DNA of 64,000 nt from Linanthus parryae (lineage: Eukaryota; Streptophyta; Magnoliopsida; Ericales; Polemoniaceae), in contig JALGPY010000010.1 in NCBI GenBank assembly GCA_023055425.1, forward strand, positions 55,837,665-55,901,664. Reading direction: 5' to 3'. Shown piece after piece: positions 44,699 to 56,417 of the stretch. The translations under genes were made by a program, and so were the position numbers. Position 1 is the stretch's first letter. Every line of letters starts with the position of its first letter. The notes beneath the pieces were generated by a model that was not told where the DNA came from, made no database searches, and saw only the letters and a list, made by a program, of their open reading frames with translations.

Positions 44699-47115
44699 AA
44701 ATATGGAATCTATTACTATTCCTAATTGGGGTTATTTACTAATATTGGTGTTATCCAAAATACTTGGAGAGTAAGTAATATGACCTACATGCGACTCTAC
44801 GAGATTTCTAATCCAGTCGAGTTAAGTTGAGTAGAAAATTGGTGAGAAATATCTTTGAGCGGATGTGTGAGGTTAGGGTTTAATAGATTTAGTCTATGAA
44901 GATGAGAGTGCCACTTCAACGCGGTCCGCTTAATGTGTTGTTTCTCCCCTGCGATGTATTCCCTCATCGATAGATTGAAATTCTCCTCCTCCCGTGGATG
45001 TAGGCTGTTTTGCCGAACTACATTAAAGTCTAGTGTGTCTTTTTTTCTCCTAAATTGTGTGTGTGTGTAGTGGAAGGAGTGGTAGAGAGTGGGATGGCCA
45101 CCTTATCAAGACCATACGGCTTCGCAAGACTCCTAGGTCGTGCGTAGCTCTGAGGGACTTCTAGGGTTTGTCTCCTCATGCCTCTAGACTTCCTCTCTAG
45201 CTTTTTTGGAAGTTCAGCCAGTGAGAGATTCTTCTTCTATATTTCCAAAGATCTTGAATCTTAAATGTTTAGCGTGAGAGAGTTTAATTAGGAATGACGT
45301 ACTTCATATTTATTATGGGTATATTGGCGATGGATGACATATCTATAAAGAAGTATTTTTTCTATTACACTTTTATTACTTATATAATTAGATTTATAAT
45401 TATAAATTAGAACTTTTTCAATCTAAATTAATCATATGTATATATATATATATATTAAAGCATATTTGACTGATATTCTCACCATTTACTAAATTTAATT
45501 TATACTTAATTGGAAATATTTTAATAAATTAAATTATTTTAAAAAAAAATTATTAAAGAATAGTTTTTTGAAAATTCAAATTAATCAAATCATATGAGGT
45601 ATTTCTAATATTTAAGATCTTCTTTCTATGCAATTGCTTTAATTTATATTTTTTCTTATTAATGATGAATCTTGTGATTTGTAAATACTAATATTATTAT
45701 AAATAAAACTCTATTCAATTGATTTATTCTTATTTAAATAAGAGTTTGAATTTTCATTGATTCCTAAAACTATAAATCCATCTTAGATTTTCTATAGAAC
45801 TCCTTTGCTTGAAAATTAAGTTTCCTCACTCTATAAGTAGAGGTCTAGGTTTCATGAAAATATCAAGCTGCGAGAGTTCCCTTATACATGTGTGTTTGTG
45901 TGTGTGTAAGAGAGAGAGAGAAAGAACTTTCGATCAACAGCTTGTTAGGGTTCGACCTTGAGAGAGAATTTGTCCCCTTACATTAGCCGTCTTCCAGGAG
46001 AGAGGGACCACATAAGGTTTTGTGCCAAGGCTTGTCAGGTTCGGCCACGAGAGCTTCTATTCCTTTAGGTATTCTGATTAAGCATCAGATACACGTTTCA
46101 TTATGTGTGTGTGTGTGGCTGTTCACCTTCTCATTAAGTTTGACGTTTTTTTTTTCATATTATAGATTTCATGGTAGATATGTTCTTTACTATTAATAAG
46201 GTTATACATTTCTATCTCTCTTCAAATAAAGAACTTCTATCGGTTTGTCTACCTATGTCTAGACCAGCCACATGAGTTTTTGTTTACAAAATCTTAATTA
46301 TTTGATATGGTTCTTAGATTTTGATTTCGATTTTGCTCTATGCTCTCTCTCATATCAGTTGAACCCCATAGGTCACCAAACTTGTGTCGTTTGTTTCGCT
46401 AGGCGTATTCTTCTGACCTGATCCTAGAGTCAGACAAGATTTGTAAAGCTGAGTTGTTCTGAACTTATTAATGATCTTATAGCTTTAGATCTGATTGTGT
46501 TCCCAAGTTTGGCAAATTATAGTAAGCACTTAGCATTGTCTGGGGTCTGTTTCAATTATACATGTTGGTTAAGGTCCCGTTAGCATTGTTTAGGATGCCT
46601 ATTCTTGTTGGTATATATCCATCTCTTACTATGGTGTCATATACAGTTGTTCACTTTGACAACTACAATTATAGAGTTGTTCTAAAACATAGTGATATGG
46701 ATTGTGTCAATTTCGGATCCTGTACTGTATCTATATAACTGTCAAGTCCGCGAAAAAAAAATCTAAGATCATGTAGTGTATTATATAGATTGATTAAAAT
46801 TAATCTAAGAGATCTTTATTTAGATTCTCTATGATGCTAACTCTTTTCTTACAGGCAGCTCAAACGTCTTTGAATCTAGTGCAGCAAATTGAAGATCATA
46901 TATCATTCCAAGTTATGGCGGAGGTGTGGCAGAGGAGGTTAAAGAGTATTATTCATTTTCCTATCAGAGTTAGCACAGTGAGTTCGTTAAAAAATGTGGT
47001 TGTCTATAAAACGTCACAAAGACGTTTTTTGGTCCACTTTAGAGATCAACGGTTCAACAATACGGTTGAAATGTGAAATTTTTCTGGATGGGAAATACCA
47101 AGCAATTAACTTTTA
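44699..47115. other. Unassigned AT-rich interval
   Basis: No protein family, LTR pair or terminal repeat was recognised on either strand. It holds short GT-microsatellite runs (about 45056-45070, 45890-45907, 46105-46117), a TA run near 45438-45453, and an 81-codon plus-strand frame at 46831-47076 that I do not regard as a gene. Confidence 0.5.
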
Positions 47116-48376
47116 CTAGTCTTAACCCCGCGTGCCATGGCGGGGGCTCTGCATGTAAATGTTATTTTGTTTTATTGAAAATTTACTAAGATTATTTGGA
47201 GTTTGAAAAATATGTTTCTTTAAATTATAAAAAATCCTTTTAAAAATCTTATATTATTCGCACACATGTTCAGCATAAAGGCCATTTAAGAATTTAAATT
47301 TTGACGAACTGTCGGTTTAAAGTTGTAAATTGTCATTTTGATGAAGATGTGTTTCTTAAGTTAAAGGAGTCTCTAATAACGAAATAAGAATACGAAAAAA
47401 ATAATATAGAATCAAAGAATTAATATGCATGGTACTATTATTATTATTATTATTATTTTGAGAAAACATAGTAAAATTATATTAAAACTCATAACAATTT
47501 ATATGTTATAGAAAAATCTCTACTACTTATACTTATCTCATTAAAGAACCATATCAGAATACAATAAGCAAGATGTAGCCATGCGCGTCAAATTGAGCAA
47601 CTAATTTTATCATCATCTGTCAATTGTTCACCGAATTACTCACAAACCTTAACAATTCTAACAATATACCAAGCTTCAGTGTACATTTGAAGGAAAAAAA
47701 TGTACATTATTAATTTTCTTTTTGTTTTATTGGTCTAACAACATCCATGTTGGCTAATTAAGATGAATTCTCATAGCCTAATAGAGAGTCAGTACTTCCT
47801 TTTCTTGTATTAAAGAAATGTTTTCATGTATAAATTTTTTCGCGTCCCGACTGCTATAAACAATTCGGAAATGATAAGCTATAGATATTAGCGATTACAT
47901 TCATTGTATGAAAATAAATTGTAGTTTCACTAATAATGAGACATTTTATAAATTGGTGTTGGATATCACCCAACATAAGTATTATAAATTACTCGTAAAA
48001 TAAAGATGCTTAGAGCTTCTAATATATATGTGGGTGTTGTGTGAAATCTGGTTGGGTTAAGATAATGTAACTACATCTAAGTGAGATCTTTACGTAGCAA
48101 AACTGGACATGGGATGAGATTCCATAGTTTATTTTGAATAAAAAAAATGTATAATTATCTTAATTATAATTAACAACAAATTTATGTATAATTATTTAAA
48201 TAATTTGAGAGCCAAAAAATTAAAAAACATGAAAGGGCAAAAAATGACTAATTGTGTCCATGTGATATGGAGGAATACATTTATTAAATTTTGCCTTAAA
48301 ACGGTATATAATGAAGAATCTGAAGTGAATGTGAAATGTTTTGTAAGTTAAGGTTCTTTATATTATTGGTGTATGT

Positions 48377-48378
<2 letters not shown>

Positions 48379-48434
<56 letters not shown>
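48379..48434. repeat. TA microsatellite
   Basis: An uninterrupted run of about 28 AT units inside the large Helitron. Confidence 0.95.
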
Positions 48435-48437
<3 letters not shown>

Positions 48438-48471
48438 ATTATACTTTCGTTGGTTCATATATTATTTTTTG

Positions 48472-48560
48472 AGAAATTGTTTTGTCGTCAACGGGGCTTG
48501 AACTCGTGACCTCATGTAGGGGCTTCCAACACTCTACCACTTGAGCTACCACCCTAGCTG
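48472..48560 (-). mobile_element. tRNA-related SINE-like segment, second copy
   Basis: The minus strand reads CAGCTAGGGTGGTAGCTCAA, then GTGGTAGAG (A box), and GAGTTCAAGCCC (B box), then GACGACAAAACAATTTCTC. It is closely related to 40051-40149 and has the same orientation relative to its host Helitron. Confidence 0.6.
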
Positions 48561-49138
48561 CTCGTTCGGTTCATGCTTTGCTTTGCTTCCTTTCTAATGT
48601 TGCTTTTTTTTTTATATTTTCAAAGCTAATTGTTTAATACTTACTTTATTTAGTTAATTTTAAATTTATTAATTTATTGGATTTTTTTATTATTCTTTAT
48701 TTTTGATACACACGTATACTATTATCATAGAAGGTTAATTGAACTGAATTTAAGAATAAAATATCAAATAAAAATACAGTGTAAGTACTGTTGCACTAAA
48801 AATATTAATAGTTGTAGTTTTTTATGGAAATGTAGTTTTTCGATGTTAATTGTTTATAACCCGTTTTATTCAATAAAGTTAGTTTATATAATACGGTGAT
48901 TTTTTTTTTCTTTGTGAGAATACATTACTATAATGTAAAGTTAATTGAATTGTACAATTACTTATAAAAATTTTACATTAAAAAGTAAAAACTGTAGTGA
49001 AAAGTATTATCTTGAAAATTAAAGGTTGAAGTTTCATTATATACCAATGCATATAAGAAAAAAAAATAGTGTAAGAGATTATGGTTGGAATTAGTATTTT
49101 GAATGAGTTTGTTATACTATTTTTGGTTTATTAATTTA

Positions 49139-49448
49139 CTAGGGGATTGCCCGTGCCCGAGGGCACTACTCAAAAACACGTTTCACATATTGAAATATTA
49201 TAAATGAAATGAGTACTTTCATCTACAAACATTGACAGAAAATGAAGACAACCTCAATAATTGTATTAAATAATCAGGAACAAATAAAACTCTTTTGTAT
49301 AATTATGATAAAAGGAATGGGTAGTTAAGTGGGTAGTTGAGTAATGGGTAGTTAAGTGAGTGGTAGGTGAGATCTAAGGGCTGGGATCAATTCAATCCAA
49401 TGGCCTAAAATATATTTTAAAGTCAACCGTCCTATCTTATTATATAGA
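49139..49448 (-). mobile_element. Small Helitron nested in the larger one (310 bp)
   Basis: The minus strand runs from TCTATATAATAAGATAGG (49448) to the hairpin GTGCCC-TC-GGGCAC, then GGGCAATCCCCTAG (49139). It is flanked by A and T, and joining the flanks restores a continuous sequence. It contains four GGGTAGTTRAGT-like repeats near 49319-49365. Confidence 0.8.
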
Positions 49449-49518
49449 TTAGTGTGCTCTTGTTATATGTGAATATAGTTTTGTTGTTCACACTTTCATA
49501 TACTCTGTTTCTAAGTTC

Positions 49519-49520
<2 letters not shown>

Positions 49521-49562
<42 letters not shown>
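49521..49562. repeat. Poly-T tract of 42 bases
   Basis: A homopolymer just right of the nested Helitron; its length should be taken as approximate in any assembly. Confidence 0.95.
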
Positions 49563-49565
<3 letters not shown>

Positions 49566-52079
49566 TCAATGCACAAAGAAACGAAAAGCTTAATTGAAGG
49601 TGTATGGTTCGATGTAAAAAAATCATTTTATATTTAAAAGTTTTAGTTATTATACACAGAGAAAAAAATAATTTAATCGAAGGTGTATGGTCCAATGTAA
49701 AAATGTTATTTGTTTGGAAGATGTTAATTATTATTACCTATTTTTTAGTTAATTGCTTTTATATGTTCCTCTATCTTGTCCCCTTGATCTTTTTTCCTTT
49801 GAGATTATAATAATATTATTATGTAATATTAATTTAATTGAACACTTTTATAAGGATATTTACATTGAATTCATAATCATTATCATAACTTTCATCTATC
49901 TCCACATATATATGTATATAAGTAAGAACGTAAAAAAAATATATTAGATTTATGCATTCATGCTCATATTCTGACAATTTATTTTCTTAATTGACATTAA
50001 TCTTTTTAATTTACATTATGTTACATTTTCCTTATAAACATAAAATTCTGATGTTCGATTGTCACTGTCGTTCTTTTGATATGCATGTTTGCTCATGGTA
50101 AATTTAAAATATATCGGTATTCATATTTTCGGCTCACAGTTTTAAATATTTGAATGCTTTTTATATAAAAATAGAATTTTGTTAAGAAAAACTTGAAATA
50201 TAATTGAATGGCATGTATATTTAAATATTTGTTTTACTCCTTATTTTTAAGCTTTTTTTTTTAATAAAAAATGATTGGTTATCATCGTGCCTTTATGCTT
50301 TGAATGCTTATTTGCTCGTTTTAGCACTTCTTTTGAATTAAAAGTAAAGATACTTTCATGAAAATTGTTGGTTATCACTGTGCCTTTATTTTTATGATAG
50401 TAACCTTATGTTAAGAAATTTAAATCTTTATACTTTTATTGTTTTACATTTAACGTTCTTTTAAATTTCTCGTATTTTTTCATTATAAGATTAGATTGTT
50501 TTTACATGAGATTAATTGAGCTTGCTATTGGAAAATAATAATTCTTTAGATATTACTTCATTGTCAATGCATAGAAAATGGAAAATGAACAAATCGACCA
50601 CATAACAAACACATTTATGATTTTTCTAAAATACTATGTGGCAGAAGGAGGATAAAAATCTTTTATATATATATATATATATCATGATAGTGTGTTTTGA
50701 CACGAAATCCATTGAACTGAGAATTAGAAAATAATAATTTTTTGGGCACATTTCATTGCAAATGCATAAAGCTACGAAAAAAAATTGTTCAACTACCAGT
50801 CCATTAAGTGTGAATATCATATTGATAATTTTTCTCGAATATTATGTCATGAAAAATTAAAAAATTGCTAAGTAAAGCTACAAAAATAATCGTATGGCCC
50901 AAAAGATTAACAACAAATTGTTTTCACTCGCTTTTTTAGGTTTTGCATGCTTCTTTACTCATTTTTGAACTTCTTTTTAAATAATTGTGAGTAAATACGA
51001 TGTTTGATTATCAATGGCCTTTATTTGTATTTGTTTTCTTATGTTTAGTATTCTTTTAAAAAAAATGTAGTCTTTGTACAGGATAACATTGTGTTTCCAT
51101 GAAATTCATTGACTTTGGTATCGGAAAATAAAAATTATTTAGATAATAATTTATCTTCAATGCATAGAAAAGTGAAAAGTGAATTTCTAAGAGATATGAA
51201 AAGATTCATGAAAATAAGATGATTATATATATTTTTTCTTTTACATGTCATTCGAAAGTGAGCTTTGAAGATAAAATAGGCAAATTGGCCACTTAACAAA
51301 CACATGTGACAGTGCACTTTTTTCTCAAATCTTAAAAAATTATTGCTTATCCGGTTTTTTTATTAAAAGAAAGAATAATGTTTGAGGGAAAAATGAAATC
51401 AACGTATTCCCTAAAAGTTGAAATCTTTGTTTTCACTACTGCTTATAGGTTTTCTAATGTTTATTATCTCATTTCTAGCTCTGCTTTCAAATTAAAGGTG
51501 ATGGCATTGCTATACAAAGAATAATACATGAATAAATGTAAAATTATGTGGTATTCTTTTTTCTGAAAGTCTATTATAATGTTTGGATAAATTTTTTTCT
51601 GTCATGAGATTCATTGCCATGAATATTAAAAAATAAAATTATATGAATATTCTTTAATTATTATGCATAGAGAAATGAAAACTGGTTTTTTCAATTATCA
51701 ATGCCTAGATTATTGAAAAGATTCATGGAAAATTAATTGTAGGTGCATGACATGTCATTTAAATTGAGTTGGCAATATGTAATTGGTTGTTATATTTTTA
51801 GCTGTCATTAGAAAGTGAGTTGTCAAGATTTCATTGGCCAATTTTGCCACATAACACTAAACATGTCATAATAATAATTTTCTGGAATCTTATGTGGCAA
51901 AAGGAGAATGAACCTCTCTCATTGCTTTGCTTTTATATAGATATAGATTATATATTTGTATAGTAGGTGTGTTTGGATAGACAATCAAAGAGTTCACATC
52001 TTAAACGTATTTTTATGAGTTGCCATGATGAAGAAGAGTTGGCTTTCTCTTTATCATGAAGACACATGCGAATAGGATT

Positions 52080-52210
52080 AAGATTCAATCTAGTTTTTGT
52101 TCATCCAAACAAGCTCCTTTGTATTATTACTGTAGAAGAAGAGACATAAAGATTCAATCTAGTTTTTTTTCATCCAAACAAGCTCTTTGTATTATTACAG
52201 TAGAAGAAGA
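52080..52210. repeat. Tandem duplication of about 65 bp
   Basis: Copies at 52080-52143 and 52149-52210 share AAGATTCAATCTAGTTTTT, CATCCAAACAAGCTC and GTAGAAGAAGA. No gene is recognised between 51948 and 52440. Confidence 0.85.
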
Positions 52211-52439
52211 AACAGAAGTACGATTTTACTCCAATATGGTGTACACGATTACAACCAATTATAGCTGGTTTTTCATTGATGATCTTTGATCATACTATTT
52301 ACCTTCCCTGGTTGTGTTTGATTGAAATAAGACATTTACTTTTATGGATGCAAGTTTCTGTGGTAGAAAGTAAGACGAATGCAGCTAATATTGATAGATA
52401 CTAGTAAAGAAGCCTGGCATTCTGCGACTAAGAAGCTCA

Positions 52440-52926
52440 TGTTCTGGAGTCTTCTTCTAGCATTAAACCTTCAAATATCTCTGAAGGACGAACATGATCT
52501 ATCACATACAGATCTACAACATGAATTATAGCGGAAGATTCATGTGTTCACCTTGTCTTCCTAAGCTCCTACGTACAGCGGATGATCGTAGGATGCTTGC
52601 TTTCACGTGCCCTTCTTGCTCCCACAGTCTGGCTCGAATCACTAGGACGAAAGCTCTAATCCACACCAAGTTCCACCAATGGAGGCTAGTTAGAGAGAGA
52701 GTCTAGGGTTTACTGTATTATGGTCAGCACATGATCTCTACAGTAGTGTGTATAAAATAATAGGAGGCTGTCTCCTTATATAGACAGACTTATACCCAAT
52801 TGCAACATTACCCCCTAGGGTTTGTCCTTGCTACTAACCCCATAAGGTTTGAGCTTGTCTCACCTAAACCCATAAGTTTAGAATAATTGCATTGTGCACC
52901 CCACATGGGCGCACCAAATGCTAACA
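52440..52926 (-). repeat. 3' LTR of the minus-strand copia element
   Basis: Starts TGTTAGCATTTGG after the purine tract. A TATATAAGG box (plus about 52774-52786) is followed by a leader with CTCTCTCTCTAAC. The end near 52440 is not fixed because the partner LTR is outside the window. Confidence 0.6.
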
Positions 52927-52935
52927 TCTCCCACT

Positions 52936-54164
52936 CGCACAGTGGGGTTGCACAAATACAGTAGGTCTAGTCTCCCTTAATCTCCAACTATTATCATCTG
53001 CCAAAGTGTTATGTGGCCTTGGTGTGTGACTATGAGAGAACCTGCATTTCGGGAGTTCCATACTCTAAACTCATACGAGACGAGCTAGCAGCAGGTGCAC
53101 TCAACCTCAAGAAATAATTCAATACATATATATATATCTCTCTCGTATCCCTCAGATTCTGTCAATTGTCATCTCATAGACCATGAGCACCTACCTTGTC
53201 CCGAAGGTCGTGCATCAATGAGTCTATATCTCCTTTATTACATTCATATCCTGCATGATCCCATAAGATCTTGTAGGTGGGCCCAATGAATGTGATAAAG
53301 AGCGATGCAATTCAAATCTTCCTTTCCATCCATTGTCGCTTTGATTCGGAGTCAGCTGCTTTCCTAGCAATGTCCTGGTAGGACGAATCATTCATAGCCA
53401 TGAGGTGTCACACTAAAGTAGCACGACCGAACCGTCTCTCCCCGATATGGATAAAAGTACTAAGGGTATATAGTGTCAATCATTCTTATATGATCGACGA
53501 GGCTCACACGGCGAGGAATCTCAGGGACTAGTTCTACTCGCCACCTCATGTCACTCATCATCACGCATTATCTCATAAGATGTGCGCCATAGTGTTTGGA
53601 CTCTAATCAGAACACATGTCCTATCCCATAGGGACCACTATACAGATGTAAGTCCAACAGCCCATATGACTATTAACCCGAGTACTGAGTGTTGCACATA
53701 TGAAATCGAAATCAGTTCTCTCATCTGGCTTTCTCTACGCAGACTATACATGGTTCGGGGCTAGTAACCATGCTTGAATGGCCATAAACCAATCTCACCT
53801 TGGAACTTATTCCAATGCGACAAATGAATCCGTCTGACAGGGTCTTGCACTATTGATAGATGTCCAGCTCTTGTCATAGGTCATGCGCCTCATATGACAG
53901 GAGTCATCATATCATAGGCTTCTAGCACTTATCGGGATTTTGTCTCATCTTCTACTCACCTAGACTATCCAGGATATTGTAAAGGCGGTTGCTCGTGTGA
54001 GAGAGTCAACCTAGTGTCTGCGCGACATGTTCTATGCTAGTACAGGATCTGTAAACGTATCATACACGTATCGAAACAACATGTAGCATAATTAGACAAA
54101 TCCAATTAAAATCCAACAATCAATGTCTAAATCATATCATCAGTCTGAAATCTCTAGTGATATC
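52936..54164 (-). other. Long untranslated stretch between RNase H and polypurine tract
   Basis: About 1.2 kb without a legible protein on either strand. It is longer than usual for a copia 3' end outside lineages with an extra ORF, but no env-like frame was recognised. Confidence 0.5.
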
Positions 54165-56417
54165 TCACCACCTACTTAAGCCCATATTCCTAACATGGCC
54201 AGTAAAAACATGCCTTAACAAAGGTTTGGTCATGGGATCAGCTAAAATCTGATTCGTAGGAATGTGCTCCAAAGAAACATCTCCTTTAGCTACCACCTCT
54301 CTAATGAAGTGATACTTTCTCTCTATGTGTGTTGGCTTTACTGTGGTGCATAGCCATATGCTAGGGCAGCTCATAGGTTTACGGACAGCTCATAAGCTTA
54401 CCGGAAACCTTCCTTTCCTAACACATTTCTGTCCGGTGACAGAATAGGCAATCATGCTTCGCTTCCACGATCAATGGAGCGGTCTAATACGATTCTGCAA
54501 CACTTATGTTACTGTTCCATGCGATGTGTATTTCATCTAGCATGGACTATAGCCTGAGGTGGATTCACGTGCATCTAGGTCCCCACCCTAGTCAGCATGC
54601 ATAGCTGGCTAGTCGAAGCATCATCTCCGATAGTCATAGCACGTAATCCTTTGAGATATCGGAGTATTCTCTACATAGTCTTCCAACGCCCAGTACGTGG
54701 GTCAGACTGATATCTGCTAACTAAATCGACCGCATTCGCATGGGGTACTTTGGTCATTTTATCTTTCTCGTGTTTGTTCCTGGGACACATCTTTAGACTG
54801 AGTTTCTCGCCATGCGCAATGGGAGTGTCAAGTGGTTTGGCATCGCACACTCTAAACCGTTCAAGTATCTTCTGGATGTACGCCTCTTGCGAAAATCCTA
54901 GAAGTCGTTTGGAACGATCTCTCAAGATCTTAATCCCAAGGATGTAGCTTGCCTCGCCTATATCCTTCATCGAAAGCGAGAGGACAACCACCCTTTGGTG
55001 GTCTTGAGCATTCCTATATCATTGCTTTCCAATAGTATGTCATCCACATATAGAGACAAAATAATGAACTTATTTCCTGAGCTTTTTACATACAAACAGT
55101 GGCCTTCATCTACCATTTCAAGGCCATATGCTACAATGTCCTGATGGAACTTCATATACCACTGTCTTGAGGACTGTTTAAGCCCATATATGGACTTAAC
55201 CAATTTGCACACTTTGTGCTCTTGACCTTTCTTCTCGAAGCCTTGCGGCTGAGCCATATAGATCTCCTCGTTTAATTCTCCATTGAGAAACGCAGTCTTA
55301 ACATCCATCTGATGTAGCTCTAAGTCCATGCTTGCTACTATTGCTAGTATAAGGAGAATAGAGGCTATTCTCACCACCGGCGAGAATGTCTCCTCATAAT
55401 CTACACCCTGCTGTTGGGTGTAGCCTTTCGTCACTAGTTGGGCCTTATGCCTTTCCACGCTTCCGTCTGCCTTCCTTTTGACCTTGAAAACCCATTTTTT
55501 TCCAATGGCCCTACGTCCAGGAGGCAAGTCAACTAGGTCCCAAACATGATTGGTTTTCATTGACTCTAGTTCTTCCTGTAAAGCAATTTCCCATTCTTTC
55601 TTGTCAGGTGTTGATAGAGCCTCGAACAATGTCCTAGGTTCATCATCTTCTTGCGTGGTGACCACCATGGCCTCCCCTTCGATGTCAAATCGTCGACGGG
55701 GTACGCTCGCACGAGAGCTCCTACGCAAAGAGGGTTCTTCTTCTTCAGCATCGTCACCATATGTGATGGGCTGCTCACTAGGCAAGACGCTCCCACTGTT
55801 CTCAAGATCCATAGGAACAAATTCCTCTTGATTAGTGGTGAATTGAGTGTCATCTAACGGTACCTCTTCCTCGTAGAGAATGCCATCTCCACGAGCTTCT
55901 CCCTGACTAGGAAAATCTCCCTCGAGAAATTCAACATCTCGCGACTCCATCTTTGTTAGACTGCCATCCGGCTTTTGCGCTATGAATACGTAACCCTTAG
56001 AGTGCTCAGAGTATCGTATGAAGATGCACTTCTTTCCTCTAGCACCCAATTTCCCATGGACATGGGAGACGTTACGTACATAGGCAGCCGACCCCCATGG
56101 CCTAAGGTGACCCAATTTGGGTTGATTTTTGGTCCACATCTCGTAAGGGGTTGTGGCTACAGACTTGGTGGGCACACGGTTCAGTATGTATGTGGCAGTC
56201 ATCAATGCATCTCCCCAATAGGAGATTGGCATATTCGCATTTGCCATCATACTACGAACCATCTCTAACAATGTTCTATTCCTTCTTTCCGCTACACCAT
56301 TTTGCTGCGGTGTGAAGGGAATAGTCAACTGCCTTAGTATTCCTTTTTCCTCACAGAGCTCCTTAAATTGCTCAAATAGATACTCACGGCCTCGGTCTGT
56401 TACGATAATAGATGATA
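54165..56417 (-). pseudogene. Copia pol: integrase, RT, RNase H
   Basis: The longest frame (54967-56328, 453 codons) reads the integrase end (FTPQQNGVAERRNRTLLEMV with the catalytic Glu; MTATYILNRVPTKS; LRPWGSAAYVRN), an acidic linker, then RT (KKWVFKVKRKADG; DYEETFSPVVRI; DVKTAFLNGEL; SIYGLKQSSRQWY; LYVDDILL). RT continues after a frameshift near 54975 (EASYILGIKILRDRSKRLLG). The RNase H end is at 54165-54374 (HIERKYHFIREVV, NQILADPMTKPL). The part between 54375 and 54670 has many stops. It is among the best-preserved pol genes in the window, but it is not functional. Confidence 0.88.

Larger units (their letters stand above)
47116..51947 (-). mobile_element. Non-autonomous Helitron, minus strand, with internal repeats
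   Basis: The minus strand starts TCTATATCTATATAAAAGC at 51947 and ends in a 6-bp-stem hairpin CCCCGC...GCGGGG (plus 47126-47145) followed by GTTAAGACTAG at 47116. The flanks are A and T as required. No Rep/helicase is present. The interior holds a nested Helitron (49139-49448), a SINE-like copy, a TA microsatellite and several diverged repeats that resemble Helitron 5' ends (near 50606-50690 and 50815-50870). It may therefore be a pile-up rather than one element. Pairing of the two outer ends is inferred. Confidence 0.75.
52440..56417 (-). mobile_element. Copia element, minus strand, broken by the Athila element
   Basis: On the minus strand: integrase and RT-RNase H (56417-54165), a 1.2-kb untranslated stretch, a purine tract AGTGGGAGA (52927-52935), and a 3' LTR starting TGTTAGCATTTGGTGCGCCC at 52926. 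The element is cut inside the integrase core at about 56417, where the Athila LTR begins. Gag, protease and the 5' LTR should lie beyond the right end of the window. The left LTR edge is approximate. Confidence 0.82.

Noticed and set aside
49139..51947. Alternative pairing of Helitron ends (47116 with 49448, 49139 with 51947)
   Set aside because: It would need two elements overlapping by 310 bp; nesting a 310-bp element inside a larger one explains all four ends more simply.
52056..52289. A 77-codon frame with an internally repeated peptide
   Set aside because: The peptide repeat merely reflects the 65-bp tandem DNA duplication, and the second copy is read in a shifted frame after a few residues.
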